DNA of 64,000 bases from Protea cynaroides (lineage: Eukaryota; Streptophyta; Magnoliopsida; Proteales; Proteaceae): NCBI GenBank assembly GCA_028583415.1, contig CM053276.1, positions 113,865,502 through 113,929,501 on the forward strand, given 5' to 3'. Made by a program: the position numbers and the translations under genes. The notes beneath the pieces were generated by a model. It searched no databases. It had not been told where the DNA came from and worked only from the letters and a program-made list of their open reading frames with translations. Of the stretch, positions 1 to 10,329 are shown in pieces (position 1 is the first letter of the stretch; every line of letters begins with the position of its first letter).

Positions 1-344
1 CCTTAGATTGGATTTCTGGTCCATTAGAGATTGGGTAAGTGTCAGGTTACGGTTATGGGAAGGGGTTGGGCACCCAAACCGCCCGATCGAAATCGGTCTC
101 CTATACCTTTCCTATGCTAGACTCTATTTGTTAAATTAAACCAAACCAAGTGGTTTGATATCATTGAACCGAATCTATATCCATCAGATTGCCTACGTAT
201 CACGGAATTATTCCGAAAATCAGGTTCACCATCGTAGTTTAGGTGTGATTAAAGTTTATGGATGTGATTTATGCTTGTGCATGATTAAGTTCTTTGTTCA
301 AGTTGAAATTTATGCTTGAAAGGTTGAAAAAATCCTATGGGTTA

Positions 345-1360
345 GGATCTGGATAGTCCAAGTGGACTGATAGATAGTCCTAGTGGATCTAAGAATAACC
401 CTATTTGGGTTGGAATGTGGATAATATCCTAGTGGATCTATGGATAGTCTAAGTGGACTAAATTGTGGATCCGAATTTGGGTTTCTCCCAAATGGCCTAC
501 GTATCCTAGGGTTTGCCCTAGGAATCAGAATCCGCGTAGTTCAGGAATTATGGGTAGAAATGGGAATGGATATCCTAGTGGATCTATGGATAGTCCGAGT
601 GGACTAAGGTAAATATCCTAGTGGATCTATGGATAGTCCAAGTGGACTAAGGTGTGGATCCGAATTTGGGTTTCTCCCAAATAGCCTACGTATCCTAGGG
701 TTTGACCTAGGAATCAGAATCCGCGTAGTTCGGAGTTCTGGGTTGAAATGGGAATGGATATCCTAGTGGATCTATGGATAGTCTGAGTGGACTAAATGTG
801 TGGATCCGAATTTAGGTTTCTCCCAAATAGCCTACGTATCCCAGGGTTTGCCCTAAGAATCAGAATCCGTGTAGTTCGGGACTCTGGGTTGAAATGGGAA
901 TGGATATCCTAGTGGATCTATGGATAGTCCGAGTGGACTAAATGTGTGGATCCGAATTTGGGTTTCTCCCAAATAGCCTACGTATCCTAGGGTTTGCCCT
1001 AAGAATCAGAATCCGCGTAGTTCGGGAGGGATAACCCTATTTGGGTCAAAATGTGGGTAAGTATCCTAGAGGATCTATGGATAGTCCAAGTGGACTAAGA
1101 TTTGGATAACCCCTTTTGGGTTGGAATATGGATAGATATCCTAGTGGATCTATGGATAGTCCGAGTGGACTAAGGTTTTGATAAATATCCTAGTGGATCT
1201 ATGGATAATCCGAGTGGACTAAAGTGTGAATAAATATATCCTAGTGGATCTATGGATAGTCCAAGTGGACTAAATTGTGGATCCGAATTTGGGTTTCTCC
1301 CAAATGGCCTACGTATCCTAGGGTTTGCCCTAGGAATCAGAATCCGCGTAGTTCGGGATT
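345..1360. repeat. Complex tandem repeat array, two interleaved units
   Basis: Two units alternate. A ~35-40 bp unit contains 'TATCCTAGTGGATC' and 'GGATAGTCCGAGTGGACTA'. An ~80 bp unit starts at 'GTGGATCCGAATTTGGG' and runs through 'GCCTACGTATCC' to 'CCGCGTAGTTC'. The longer unit occurs about five times (near 470, 655, 795, 945 and 1278). Inside it 'CCTAGGGTTTGCCCTAGG' is a near-palindrome, so each copy can fold into a small hairpin. Confidence 0.9.
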
Positions 1361-1775
1361 AACCTGTTCTAGGTTATGAAGTGAGAATCTGTTCTAGGTT
1401 TGGGATTGAGAACCTATTCTAGGTTTAGGGTTTAGAATGGGAAAAATCGTCCTAAATTATCCTTTTCATCCTGAATTCTAATTTTGGAAGGTTTGGCAAA
1501 GCATTTTTCTTTCTTTATTAAGACTTTTATTATTCCCATTATGCCCTTCCCAAGAATGTGGGTGCCTAAATGCACGTCCCCACACCTAATATGTTTGCTA
1601 GGTGTATAGATATGGCAATTCGACTAGGGTGTTGCATAAATTAAATTATTACCCAAAATAGAATATTCTATCTAAATATGGCATATAAAATATTTATGGC
1701 AAGAAATTAACATGTAGTAAGATTGTTTAAAAATCTTTCAAATATGACATGTATTGCAAATAAGGCAAGAGCCTA

Positions 1776-1985
1776 ATATGGTAAGATCTAATATGGAAAG
1801 ATCTAATATGGCAAGATCTAAGCATGGCAAGATCTAATATGACAAGATCTAATATGGCAAGATCTAAGCATGGCAAGATCTAATATGCAAGATCTAAGCA
1901 TGGCAAGATCTAATATGCAAGATCTAATATGGCAAGATCTAAGCATGGCAAGATCTAATATTGCAAGATCTAATATGCATCTACA
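1776..1985. repeat. Short tandem repeat of 'GCAAGATCTAA' units
   Basis: About a dozen units of 14-16 bp built from 'ATGGCAAGATCTAAT' and 'AAGCATGGCAAGATCTA' follow each other directly. The open reading frame across the minus strand is a by-product of the repeat. Confidence 0.9.
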
Positions 1986-3519
1986 TATCAATATGGAAAG
2001 TACCAATCATAGAATGCATATATGACATGAATTTTTCAAAAAAAAGGGAAAAGATCTTATATGCTATTTTCTAAGCATAGTAAGAAAAAAAATTAAGATT
2101 TTGCTAAAATATGGTAAAAATTTATCTATTCTACCAAAAATAGCAATACATGGAATGTGGCAAACATGGTATGCACAATCCAAACAAAGCATATGAATGC
2201 TCCAAATATAGCCATTTATCCAAATATGGCAGAATTCATTTAAACAATCATTGATGTTATAATGAATGAGACATCAATGAAACCCCTTTTTTTTTTTTGA
2301 AAAATTCAAAATTATCAAAACAAACACATGTTCAATGTTCTTTGAAAATTTTAATTCTTTTGAAGGAGTTTGGGAAGATTAATGACTCAAAACTGTGAAA
2401 ATTGTGACACAAGGTTCAGATAATGGACAAAACTATGAGCTGTATTCAGATTTGTCACATTATACAAGAATGACCATAAGTAGGTCTTTCAAAACTCAAA
2501 TCAAGCTCAAATTTTTTTCATAGAAAGATGACTTGATATATTATATTTCATATGAGGGATTTGAATCCCAACAGAAAGCAAAAATAGGTCAAAGATATGC
2601 CCTAAGACCGAACATGTGCACTGGTCAAATCTGTTCCAGATTTTTGACCAGTTGCACCATAAATTCCAAATAAAATTCTATTCTTAATGAAAAATTAAAT
2701 ACAGACATATGTCTATGTAGATAACTGTCTAATATAAAATTTCATTAAAAAAAACAAGTTAAAACAGTATATTTTCTTTGTGAAAAATGACTCTTTCAAT
2801 CATGCAAATCAGTACATCATGACAGATTTAAAATCAGAGCACTATGCACTTAAAAATTGATATCAATTCAATAAAAAATAAAAAAAATATGAAACCAGTT
2901 CCATTTCTTAGGAGAATTTCATGTCTAAAAAAATCATGTTAAGTGGATTCTCTGATTATGGCCATAAGGCCTTTTGTCTAGAGACTTTCCGATGGAGGAT
3001 TGCATTGCATCCGAGAAAAATAACAATGTCAAAGACAAAATTTTTGATATATTTCCCCAATTCCAAATGGAACGAAATTATTAGGGTAGTCTTCTATCAT
3101 ATCAGAGAGACTCCCATAAAATTTTGGGCTTCAAAATCTTATAAAAAATACATATGATGTACGTCCTAAGTTTGAACCCTAAATCTGGAATTTTCAGATC
3201 AGAAAACAACTTTATGAAATTTGCAAAAACATCAAACATCATTGTATATCATTCAAAAATTCATCATTGAATAGCTTAGACAAATTATCATTCATGAAAA
3301 ATGTTAGACATAGGCATCCTAACATTAACAAGCATGTAATAGAGCATTCTTGATTGAGATTTCATGAAAATTAGCCTTTTTCAAGCAAAATTGGCATTTG
3401 GGCATTATAACGACCTCTAAATTTGTTTAGAGTACTAACCTTGGGCTCAAATCGAGAGAAACCGTTGATGAAGGGTGATTGGAGGTTGTATCAATCCCCT
3501 TTGAATGTGAATCCTCCTT

Positions 3520-4085
3520 CTCCCATCTTCTGCTTCTTTCTCTCTTCTCTTTCTCTCTTTTCTTCTTCTCTTTTCTTTCTTTTCTCTTTTCTCTCTCTTT
3601 CTTTCTTCCTCTCTCACATTTTCTCTCTCCCACTTACGTTTCTCTCTCTCACCCACGTCCCCCCCTCTCTCTGGTCTGGAAAAAGGATCCCTCCTCTCTC
3701 CTATTTATAATTTTTCACTCATTTTCTAGAAGATCCTTCTTTCCTTTTCTTCTTTTTTCTAGAAAATCTTTTTTTCTCTCCATTTTTTCTTCTTTCCTTT
3801 CTTTTCTTCCTTCCCACGTTTTTTCTTCTTCCTTTCTTTCCCTTTTCTCATTCTTCTTCTAGAAAACCCCTTCTCTCTTTCCTTTCTCTCCTTCCTTCTT
3901 CTAGAAAAATCCTTCTCTCTTTCCTTTCTTTCTTCTTTCCTTTTCTTCTTCATTCTTTTCCTTCCTTTTTTCTTTTCTCCCTCTCTTTTCACGTTTTCTT
4001 TCTTAGAAAACATTTCCCCTTTTTTTTCTTTTTTTTTTTTTTTTTTTTTCTTTTTTTTTTCCTTTTTATTTCTCTCTCTTTCCTT
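3520..4085. repeat. Pyrimidine-rich CT/TTC tract
   Basis: The plus strand is almost entirely C and T for more than 500 bases, with long runs of T near 4021-4060. It has no clean repeat unit. It explains several low-complexity open frames on both strands (Ser/Phe/Leu on plus, Lys/Arg/Glu on minus), which are not genes. Confidence 0.85.
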
Positions 4086-4360
4086 TTTTCTTCTCAAGAT
4101 CTTTTGGATTATCTCAAAACCCTAAATCTCCTTCTCTTTCATGTTTTCTCTCTCCCATCTTTCCTTTTTCTTCTCAAAATCTTTTTGGATTATCTCAAAA
4201 CCCTAAATCCCCTTCTCTTTCACATTTTTTTTCTCTCCCCTCTTTCCTTTTTCTTCTCAAAATCTTTTGGATTATCCCAAAACCCTAAATCCCTTTCTCT
4301 TCCACGTTTTTTCTCTCCCCTCTTTCCTTTTTTTTCTCAAAAATCTTTTGGATTATCATT
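4085..4360. repeat. ~80-bp tandem repeat, four copies
   Basis: Each unit carries 'CTTTTGGATTATCTCAAAAC' followed by 'CCTAAATC' and a CT-rich filler. Copies start near 4100, 4180, 4262 and 4346; the last is truncated. It lies directly between the pyrimidine tract and an AT microsatellite. Confidence 0.9.
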
Positions 4361-4407
4361 TACATATAATAATATATATTATATACATATATACACATAT
4401 ATTTAAT

Positions 4408-4418
<11 letters not shown>

Positions 4419-4480
<62 letters not shown>
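4419..4480. repeat. (AT)n microsatellite
   Basis: Uninterrupted AT dinucleotide run of about 60 bases. Confidence 0.95.
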
Positions 4481-4486
<6 letters not shown>

Positions 4487-5413
4487 AATATTGTGTGCAT
4501 AGATGAACTGGGTTGAGACTGACTTAGGTTGACAACTGATATGGGTTGAGCTAGGTTGGACCAAAACTATTTTGAACTGAGTTGACTGGACTGATTGGAA
4601 TTAACTGGGTTTTTTCTCCTTGTCATTTCACGGGTCATTCCCGCTGTTATCCCGCATGGAATTTTTCGATGGCCTCTATTCCAAATTTTTTACGTTCATT
4701 TTGTTGAACATTAAAAATGAGGAATATAGGAACTTGAATCACCTCATTTGGAAGTAAAATGGTCAACTTATGAATTTTTAAAGTTTAAGCGGACCAATTA
4801 TCGATAATTTGGCTGACCATTCTGCATGAGATCCTTCGGAGGCTTCTATCGAAAATATTTTACGTCCACTTTGTAGAGCACTAAAAATGGAACATAATGA
4901 GACTGGAATTATCTGAATCCGATGTAGAACGGGAAAGATATGAAGCTTTGAAGTTCTAAGGATCATTTTGCATGCAAGTTTGCATGGGACCCACTGGTGA
5001 GTTCTACCCGGGATTTTTTACGTCCACTTTGTAGAACATCATGAATGAAGAATAATGGTCTTGGAATCATCTGAATTCGATGTCGGATGATTAAGATATG
5101 ATGATTTGAAATTCAAACAATCCGACTTAGGATAATTTGCATGGAGGCCCCTGGGATTATTTATAATAATTTCAGAAACCTCCCTTATATGTATCATCCG
5201 ACTAAAATGGTCATATCTTCCTCATTTGATATCGAAATTGAGCAATTCTGGTCTCGTTTCGAAGATAATTCCATGACCTATGCATCTATGCAGATAATAG
5301 CCCATGACCCTGCTGTGGGGATCAGTGGAGAAATACAAATCTTTGGATTAAAGGTCAGAAACCTGCCATATTGGTTCACTTATGCCGAGGGTGGCAAAAA
5401 TGGGGTGCTTACA

Positions 5414-6178
5414 GGGGGAAAAAATCTTTATTTGTCACCAGCTTTTTGTTTCACCAGGAAGATCCAATCAAGGTTTTAGGAATTGGCGGGATCGGATCAG
5501 TCGAAAGGATTAGAATCGGTCTAGCCCGATTTATGATTCCATTCGATTCTGGTAGGATCAGAATTGATTTTTGCAGAGATCCTCAAACTGATTACTAAAA
5601 CCTTGAATCCAATATTCATTACTTTTCACACTAATGTATATATAATCCATGCTTTTTCAGAATTCATGTGTAACTATCACCCATAACTGTTGAATTGTGG
5701 GTGATTCAATTTATCCATTAACTACCATTTTACCAACATCCTCATTGAATCAGACCCACAACTTGGGGTATAGAAAAGAGAGAGAGAACTTCAATATGGA
5801 TATGTAGGGCATGAGAGCTCTGTATTTGAGCTTAATTACACTATTAGTATCAGCCACCTATAGGACTTTTGTTGTTGGCATCTTGAACTTGTCAAAATGC
5901 TTTTTGTTTCAAGGTAATACTTTGTTTTTAATATTGGTTCTCTGCTATACATCTATTTTATTATTTAATGAATAATAAATGGAATCGTATGGTTTTTGAG
6001 ATTTAATCTAATCTGTCATGTAGAAATTTGTAGATCTTGTTTTGTGGATATAATCTTAAAAAGATGGTTTTGTACATAGGCATCTTATATTTTTCTTAAA
6101 TTTTTTACTTTTCTATGGCACCCTTTATTTATATGTTCAGTCACTTCTTCTCCATTTCAATCACTTAAATGACTTTGT
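5414..6178. other. Intergenic, nothing recognised
   Basis: AT-rich sequence between the end of the LTR-like block and the solo LTR. I see no open frame, RNA gene or repeat that I can support. Confidence 0.6.
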
Positions 6179-8179
6179 TGATGGACCTTGAATGACACTG
6201 AGAGGGGGGGGTGAATCAGTGTGACTATTTTTTCTTGATATTTCTTTGTTGCCCACTGCTTATAATGAATAAAACTGCTCCATACACAATCGTATGCAAA
6301 TCTACCTCACAACCACTCAGTGGCCAGGTTTACCAGATTTGCACACCCATCCTGCAATTCATTCCACGTACTTCACAAAGTATATAATCAAACAAGCCAC
6401 AACACAGAAAGATTACGTGGTTCACCACCACAGTGAGTGATGGCTAATCCACGGAGTAATGCCCAACGGGCTTCGTATTTACTCAATACTCAACTTTTAG
6501 CCCTTTACAGGACAAGGATGCTCACCCTAAATTTTTCCAGCATAAAACTGAGATGGCGTAACAACGCCAGAATTCAGGCATAAAGTCAATGTCCAGCACC
6601 CACTGAACACACCACAACAAATACAATTTTTGGGGCTTATAATGATGCCCTACAATTAAATCCCAACCTAGTAAGGCATTCAATACATTTTCTTCTCTTT
6701 TTTTCTTTGCCTAATGCTAGCATACATTAGATTCCCATACAATGTAGGCATTCAACATCATCAACCTACTTTAACATACAATGCATTAATTCAATAAACA
6801 GTAAGGGAGATGAGAAAATCTCACAACCAATTTTTTCTGATAATTGACGATGTTCCTCTTCTTCTGGTAATCAATAAATCCCTTGCCATATGCAATCAAG
6901 ATCTTTCAGCCTTCAAGAATACATCAGTGTATCGACATCAGCAAGAAAAGAGATGGAGAAAGACTGTCTTCAATTTCCAGAGCAAGAAGAATAAAAAAAA
7001 CATGAAGTTCTCCCCTTATTCTTCAAAAAAACTTTCTCCTATCTGATTTTCGCGGCCAGTGGTCTCTCAAACCATTCTCAATTGATAGAGAATGAAAAAC
7101 CTAACTCGGAGCAATTTGGATCGTCGGATTTGACCACCGGATGGCCAAGTTATGAAGAAAACAAGTTCGGCCATTCAAAAAATTCCAAATGGAATCTTTT
7201 AATTCCATTTGGTGCGCCTGCGACACACCGTAGCCGAGCCGCGCCGTGCCGCTGTCACATTCTGATTGGTTTAGAGTGGAATCTAGGCCATCTGCCGTTG
7301 GATCTGAGAAGAAATGGCGGGATCTTTTGATGTCCGTCGGATCCAAACAAATCGCATCAGCGAACCTCGGATCCCATATTAAGCGTAGGATCTGGATCAG
7401 TGGTGCCGCGGCACCGTAGGCGCGTCACACTGAATCGCGGCTACACTTGCATGTACTGCGGTGCATGTTTATAGGTTGCGTCTGGCCACTCACGAACAGC
7501 GCGATGGAATCTAACGCGGCCGACTCATATGTACACAATCCCGCATTCTTCTGGGCCATCGGATTTGAATCTTGTATACGCGGCTTCATCTGAGCCGCCG
7601 ATCTTGCATCTTCAACATTCTTTTCTTCCCAAAATACCCCTGAGAATACGAATAATGGCCTCTGTAACCATAGAAGTTTTATTAAACTTCTGCCAGGGTC
7701 GATTTTCCAGAGAGGTTTTCTCTCTCCTGGAAAATCGTCGAACACCTGGTGGGTGTGCGGGAGAGGGGCAACCAACGCGCGCGGCATGCCTTGCAGGCTG
7801 TGCGCGATGGTGCCATGCGGGCTGGCCTGCTTGGCCTGCCTGCGATGGTGCCATGCGGCTGGCCTCTTTGGGCCCGCCTTTGCCGGTGCCATGCGGCTGG
7901 CCTCTTTGGGCCTGCCTTTGCCGTGGAGCCATGCGGCTGGCCTCTTGGGCCGGGCTGCCTTGGTGCTCGGCCAGGTTGGCTGTCTAGGTGGCATGCCTCC
8001 GTGGTGGGTCCCACCTTCTCTCTCCTGGGTCCCACTTTCTCTCTCCTCTTTCTCTCTCCTCTAATTCTTTCTCCTCTTACATGCTTCACAGTATCTGTAA
8101 CACAGCCATATCACCTATAGGATCCGCAAACACTCTCTCTCATCAACCTTTGCCAACAATTACAATACGTAGGCCAACA
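6179..8179. mobile_element. Solo LTR with TSD TTTGT
   Basis: A 2001-bp block begins 'TGATGGACCTTGAATGACAC' and ends 'GTAGGCCAACA', giving TG...CA termini. It is flanked by identical 5-bp direct repeats TTTGT at 6174-6178 and 8180-8184. It begins with a G-run motif ('GAGAGGGGGGGGTGAATCAG') common near plant LTR starts and contains a 'TTACGTGGTTCACC' phrase. No internal retrotransposon genes are present, so a recombined solo LTR is the simplest reading. The GC-rich open frames inside (7425-8089, both strands) come from a minisatellite and are not annotated as genes. Confidence 0.75.
7812..7965. repeat. GC-rich 38-40 bp minisatellite in the solo LTR
   Basis: Four units begin 'GCCATGCGG' at 7812, 7850, 7888 and 7928, each continuing 'CTGGCCTCTTTGGGCC' with variation. 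The GC content contrasts sharply with the rest of the window. Confidence 0.85.
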
Positions 8180-8213
8180 TTTGTTTGGTTCTTTTTAATC
8201 CTTGTAGGTTTAA

Positions 8214-8387
8214 ATGGCTTCATTCAATGTGGGAAAAAGTGGTGAAACTACAACAGACGGTAGTACTTCTTCTATAGATGATGAGGAGTGGAAAGATGGA
8301 AGTGATCACTCAAATGAGGACAAGTCCAATGATGAAGACTATGAACAGATTAATGATGGTTTTAATTTGGAGAACTTTGTCAGTTAG
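8214..8387 (+). other. Possible small acidic open frame, 57 codons
   Basis: ATG at 8214 and TAG at 8385-8387. The product would be very acidic, with Ser/Asp/Glu-rich stretches such as 'SIDDEEWKDGSDHSNEDK'. It begins just downstream of a splice-acceptor-like 'TCCTTGTAG' (about 8198-8207) and close to the right edge of the solo LTR. It could be a last exon of a gene or transposase cut off by the LTR insertion, or chance. I do not recognise the family. Confidence 0.25.
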
Positions 8388-9215
8388 ATCTATTTTCTTT
8401 TATTCTTGTTACGGCAAAAGAATAGGAAATTTTGACTGCGAGAGACCCCATTTATGTGAAAATTCACCATAAATGAAAATTTAGGTATCACCTTACTAAG
8501 GTGTTTTCAAAATAGGTTTCCACTATGTTCAAAGCTCATTAGATGGATATTTTTTTATAAAATACCTATCCATTTTAGTAGGTTTCCACTGTATTCAATG
8601 CATAAGAAATCAGCAGAGTAAATTGTAACTTTGGACTCCAGCAGTTCACCACTTCAAGGGGAATAACATGGGTGATTCATTTGTAGTAAATGAAATGTCA
8701 AAGGGAGGTTTGCATATTTTTTTTTTTTTAATATGTAGACAAAAAAAATATTTAAAATAAGTAAAAATTAAGATCCTAAATATTGATCACAACTTGGATA
8801 AATTGCAATTGGTCTTGATTCTATTTTTAAATATTAATAATAATCATTTAAGAACTTTCGGACTCATCGATGAACATAAGCCTTTAGTAGAGTTATACGT
8901 ATCAAAAGTGGGGCCATTGGATAGTGATAAGTAAGATTAACACTCATTTAAGGTCCAATCATTAAATATATAAATTTTAGTAAATGGATTGGAGCAAGAT
9001 TATATTTTAGTAAGGTATATGTTAGATTATAAAAGTTTGAAATTTTACATCAATTTTACATCTAACCAAATAACTGGTGTAAAATTAATTTCACTTCATT
9101 TCTCGTGCAACCAAACGACTCAAAAGGGAAAATAATTTCCCTTCACTTCCCTTTTTATTTCCCTTGCAACCAAACATAGCTTTATTAGAGATTTCCAAAG
9201 ATCAAGGGATTATTA
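8388..9215. other. Intergenic, nothing firm
   Basis: AT-rich. A phrase 'TAGGTTTCCACT' recurs near 8513 and 8580. Around 9050-9180 there is 'CAACCAAAC'-type sequence typical of MITE termini, but I could not pair two ends. Confidence 0.5.
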
Positions 9216-9219
9216 TATC

Positions 9220-9430
9220 AAATCTTTCCTTTGATGAAGGAATCATTACAGCTAGTTGTACACATCTAAAAAGATTGTTACAGCTAACTGTATTCATGCC
9301 AATCTTATCTTAATCAAATCTTTCCTTTGATGAAGGAATCATTACAGCTAGTTGTACACGTCTAAAAGGATTGTTACAGCTAACTGTATTCATGCCAATC
9401 TTACATCTTTCCTTTCATGAAGGGATCATG
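9220..9430. repeat. 96-bp tandem duplication plus partial third copy
   Basis: The unit starting 'AAATCTTTCCTTTGATGAAG' at 9220 recurs at 9316 with few differences; a partial third copy starts near 9408. It lies in an LTR-like stretch (9183-9543) that resembles a Copia LTR, but no TSD could be found, so no element is claimed. Confidence 0.8.
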
Positions 9431-9576
9431 TAAATCTCATCTCAATCTTGTATATTGTAAATCTTATCTCTTGTACAAATCTCAATATAAACATAATACA
9501 CAGCCACACATAGAACAAAAGTTCAAATCTCTTATGCTTTTCAAGAGGAAGATGGATCATAGTTCCCGCTAAGAAC

Positions 9577-9716
9577 GAGATAGTTCACCTGCATGTACTT
9601 GTATCCTCTTTGGGATCTCATCACTATCCATATTCAGTGGGTCCCACACTCTAGAGGTGGGTCCCATATGATGGGATCCCATAGAGAGTACATATACATG
9701 TAGATGATCTGAACTC
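9577..9716. mobile_element. 140-bp foldback MITE, copy 1
   Basis: The two ends are inverted repeats: the left arm starts 'GAGATAGTTCACCTGCATG' and the reverse complement of the right end is 'GAGTTCAGATCATCTACATG'. Homology of the arms continues inward about 45 bp. The same family occurs at 20477-20616 (also 140 bp) and about 32521-32650. It lies upstream of the VPE gene. Confidence 0.7.
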
Positions 9717-10106
9717 AGAATAAGAACTAAAAAAAATAGCACATACGTTTATGTAGTGTGCCACGTCAGCAAATGAGAATGGAAAAGTCTAGTGATCCCC
9801 AAAAATTTTGTCACGCATAAATATTTAAAAAAAAAAAGACCGGTGATGAGATTTTAAATACGGCCCCGCCTTTTCTTCTGCTTCGACTCTGCATGCAGAT
9901 AGCTGAACCCCATACTTTTACAAAAGTGGGAAAATTTAGGTAAAGTTTGAGCAATTTGTTAAATTGTGTCTTGTATTTTGTGGGGTCTACACAATTATTA
10001 AAATTATACTTGTATTAGAATTTGGGTCTATTACATGTACGGAGTAAATCTGTAATTATTTAGGGTAAATCTGTAATTGTGTAGGGATTAAAGTCTCTTG
10101 GAAGCC

Positions 10107-10114
10107 TATATATT
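10107..10114 (+). promoter_or_regulatory. Possible TATA box of the VPE gene
   Basis: 'TATATATT' lies about 215 bases before the ATG, in a region without other TATA-like matches closer to the start. No transcription evidence; position only. Confidence 0.35.
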
Positions 10115-10329
10115 GTCTATGTGGGATCCTAGAAAAGATAACAGGGGAGAATACTTTGTCAAGTGGAGAATACTATAAATTTTTCTTTGGAAGTCTCTTT
10201 TAGACATCCGGCATTGGGGTGGTGCTGAACCACGGTAAACTCTTGTTCTTGATTTTTTCCTATTTAAAGCTTCCATCTCTGACACTTCCCGCGTGCACTC
10301 CACAAAGATTTTTCCAGTCACCAGTAACG

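Larger units (their letters stand above)
1..5413. mobile_element. Probable Tat/Ogre-type Gypsy LTR or untranslated region, 5' end outside window
   Basis: No coding sequence is visible. The start (about 60-110) has a phrase with 'GGGCACCCAAACCGCCCGA' followed by 'AAATCGGTCTCC', and the tandem repeats contain a 'GCCTACGTATCC' plus 'CCGCGTAGTT' pair. I associate both with the long LTRs of plant Tat/Ogre Ty3/Gypsy elements. The block ends at 'GGGGTGCTTACA' (5402-5413), a plausible LTR 3' terminus ending in CA. A TATA-like 'CTATTTATAA' lies near 3700 just after a pyrimidine-rich tract. The left boundary is not in the window, so a TSD cannot be tested. Assignment to Tat/Ogre rests on remembered motif resemblance; the repetitive, non-coding character is directly visible. 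Confidence 0.5.

Noticed and set aside
1818..2006. Minus-strand open frame with repeated 'RSCILDLAML'
   Set aside because: Translation of the short tandem repeat.
3423..4097. Overlapping open frames on both strands rich in Ser/Phe/Leu or Lys/Arg/Glu
   Set aside because: They are by-products of the pyrimidine-rich tract, with no domain and no codon structure.
7425..8089. Long GC-rich open frames on both strands, up to 189 codons
   Set aside because: They arise from the GC minisatellite in the solo LTR; both strands and several frames are open at once and no domain is seen.
9183..9543. Copia-type solo LTR
   Set aside because: Composition fits, but the left terminus lacks TG and the flanks do not match.
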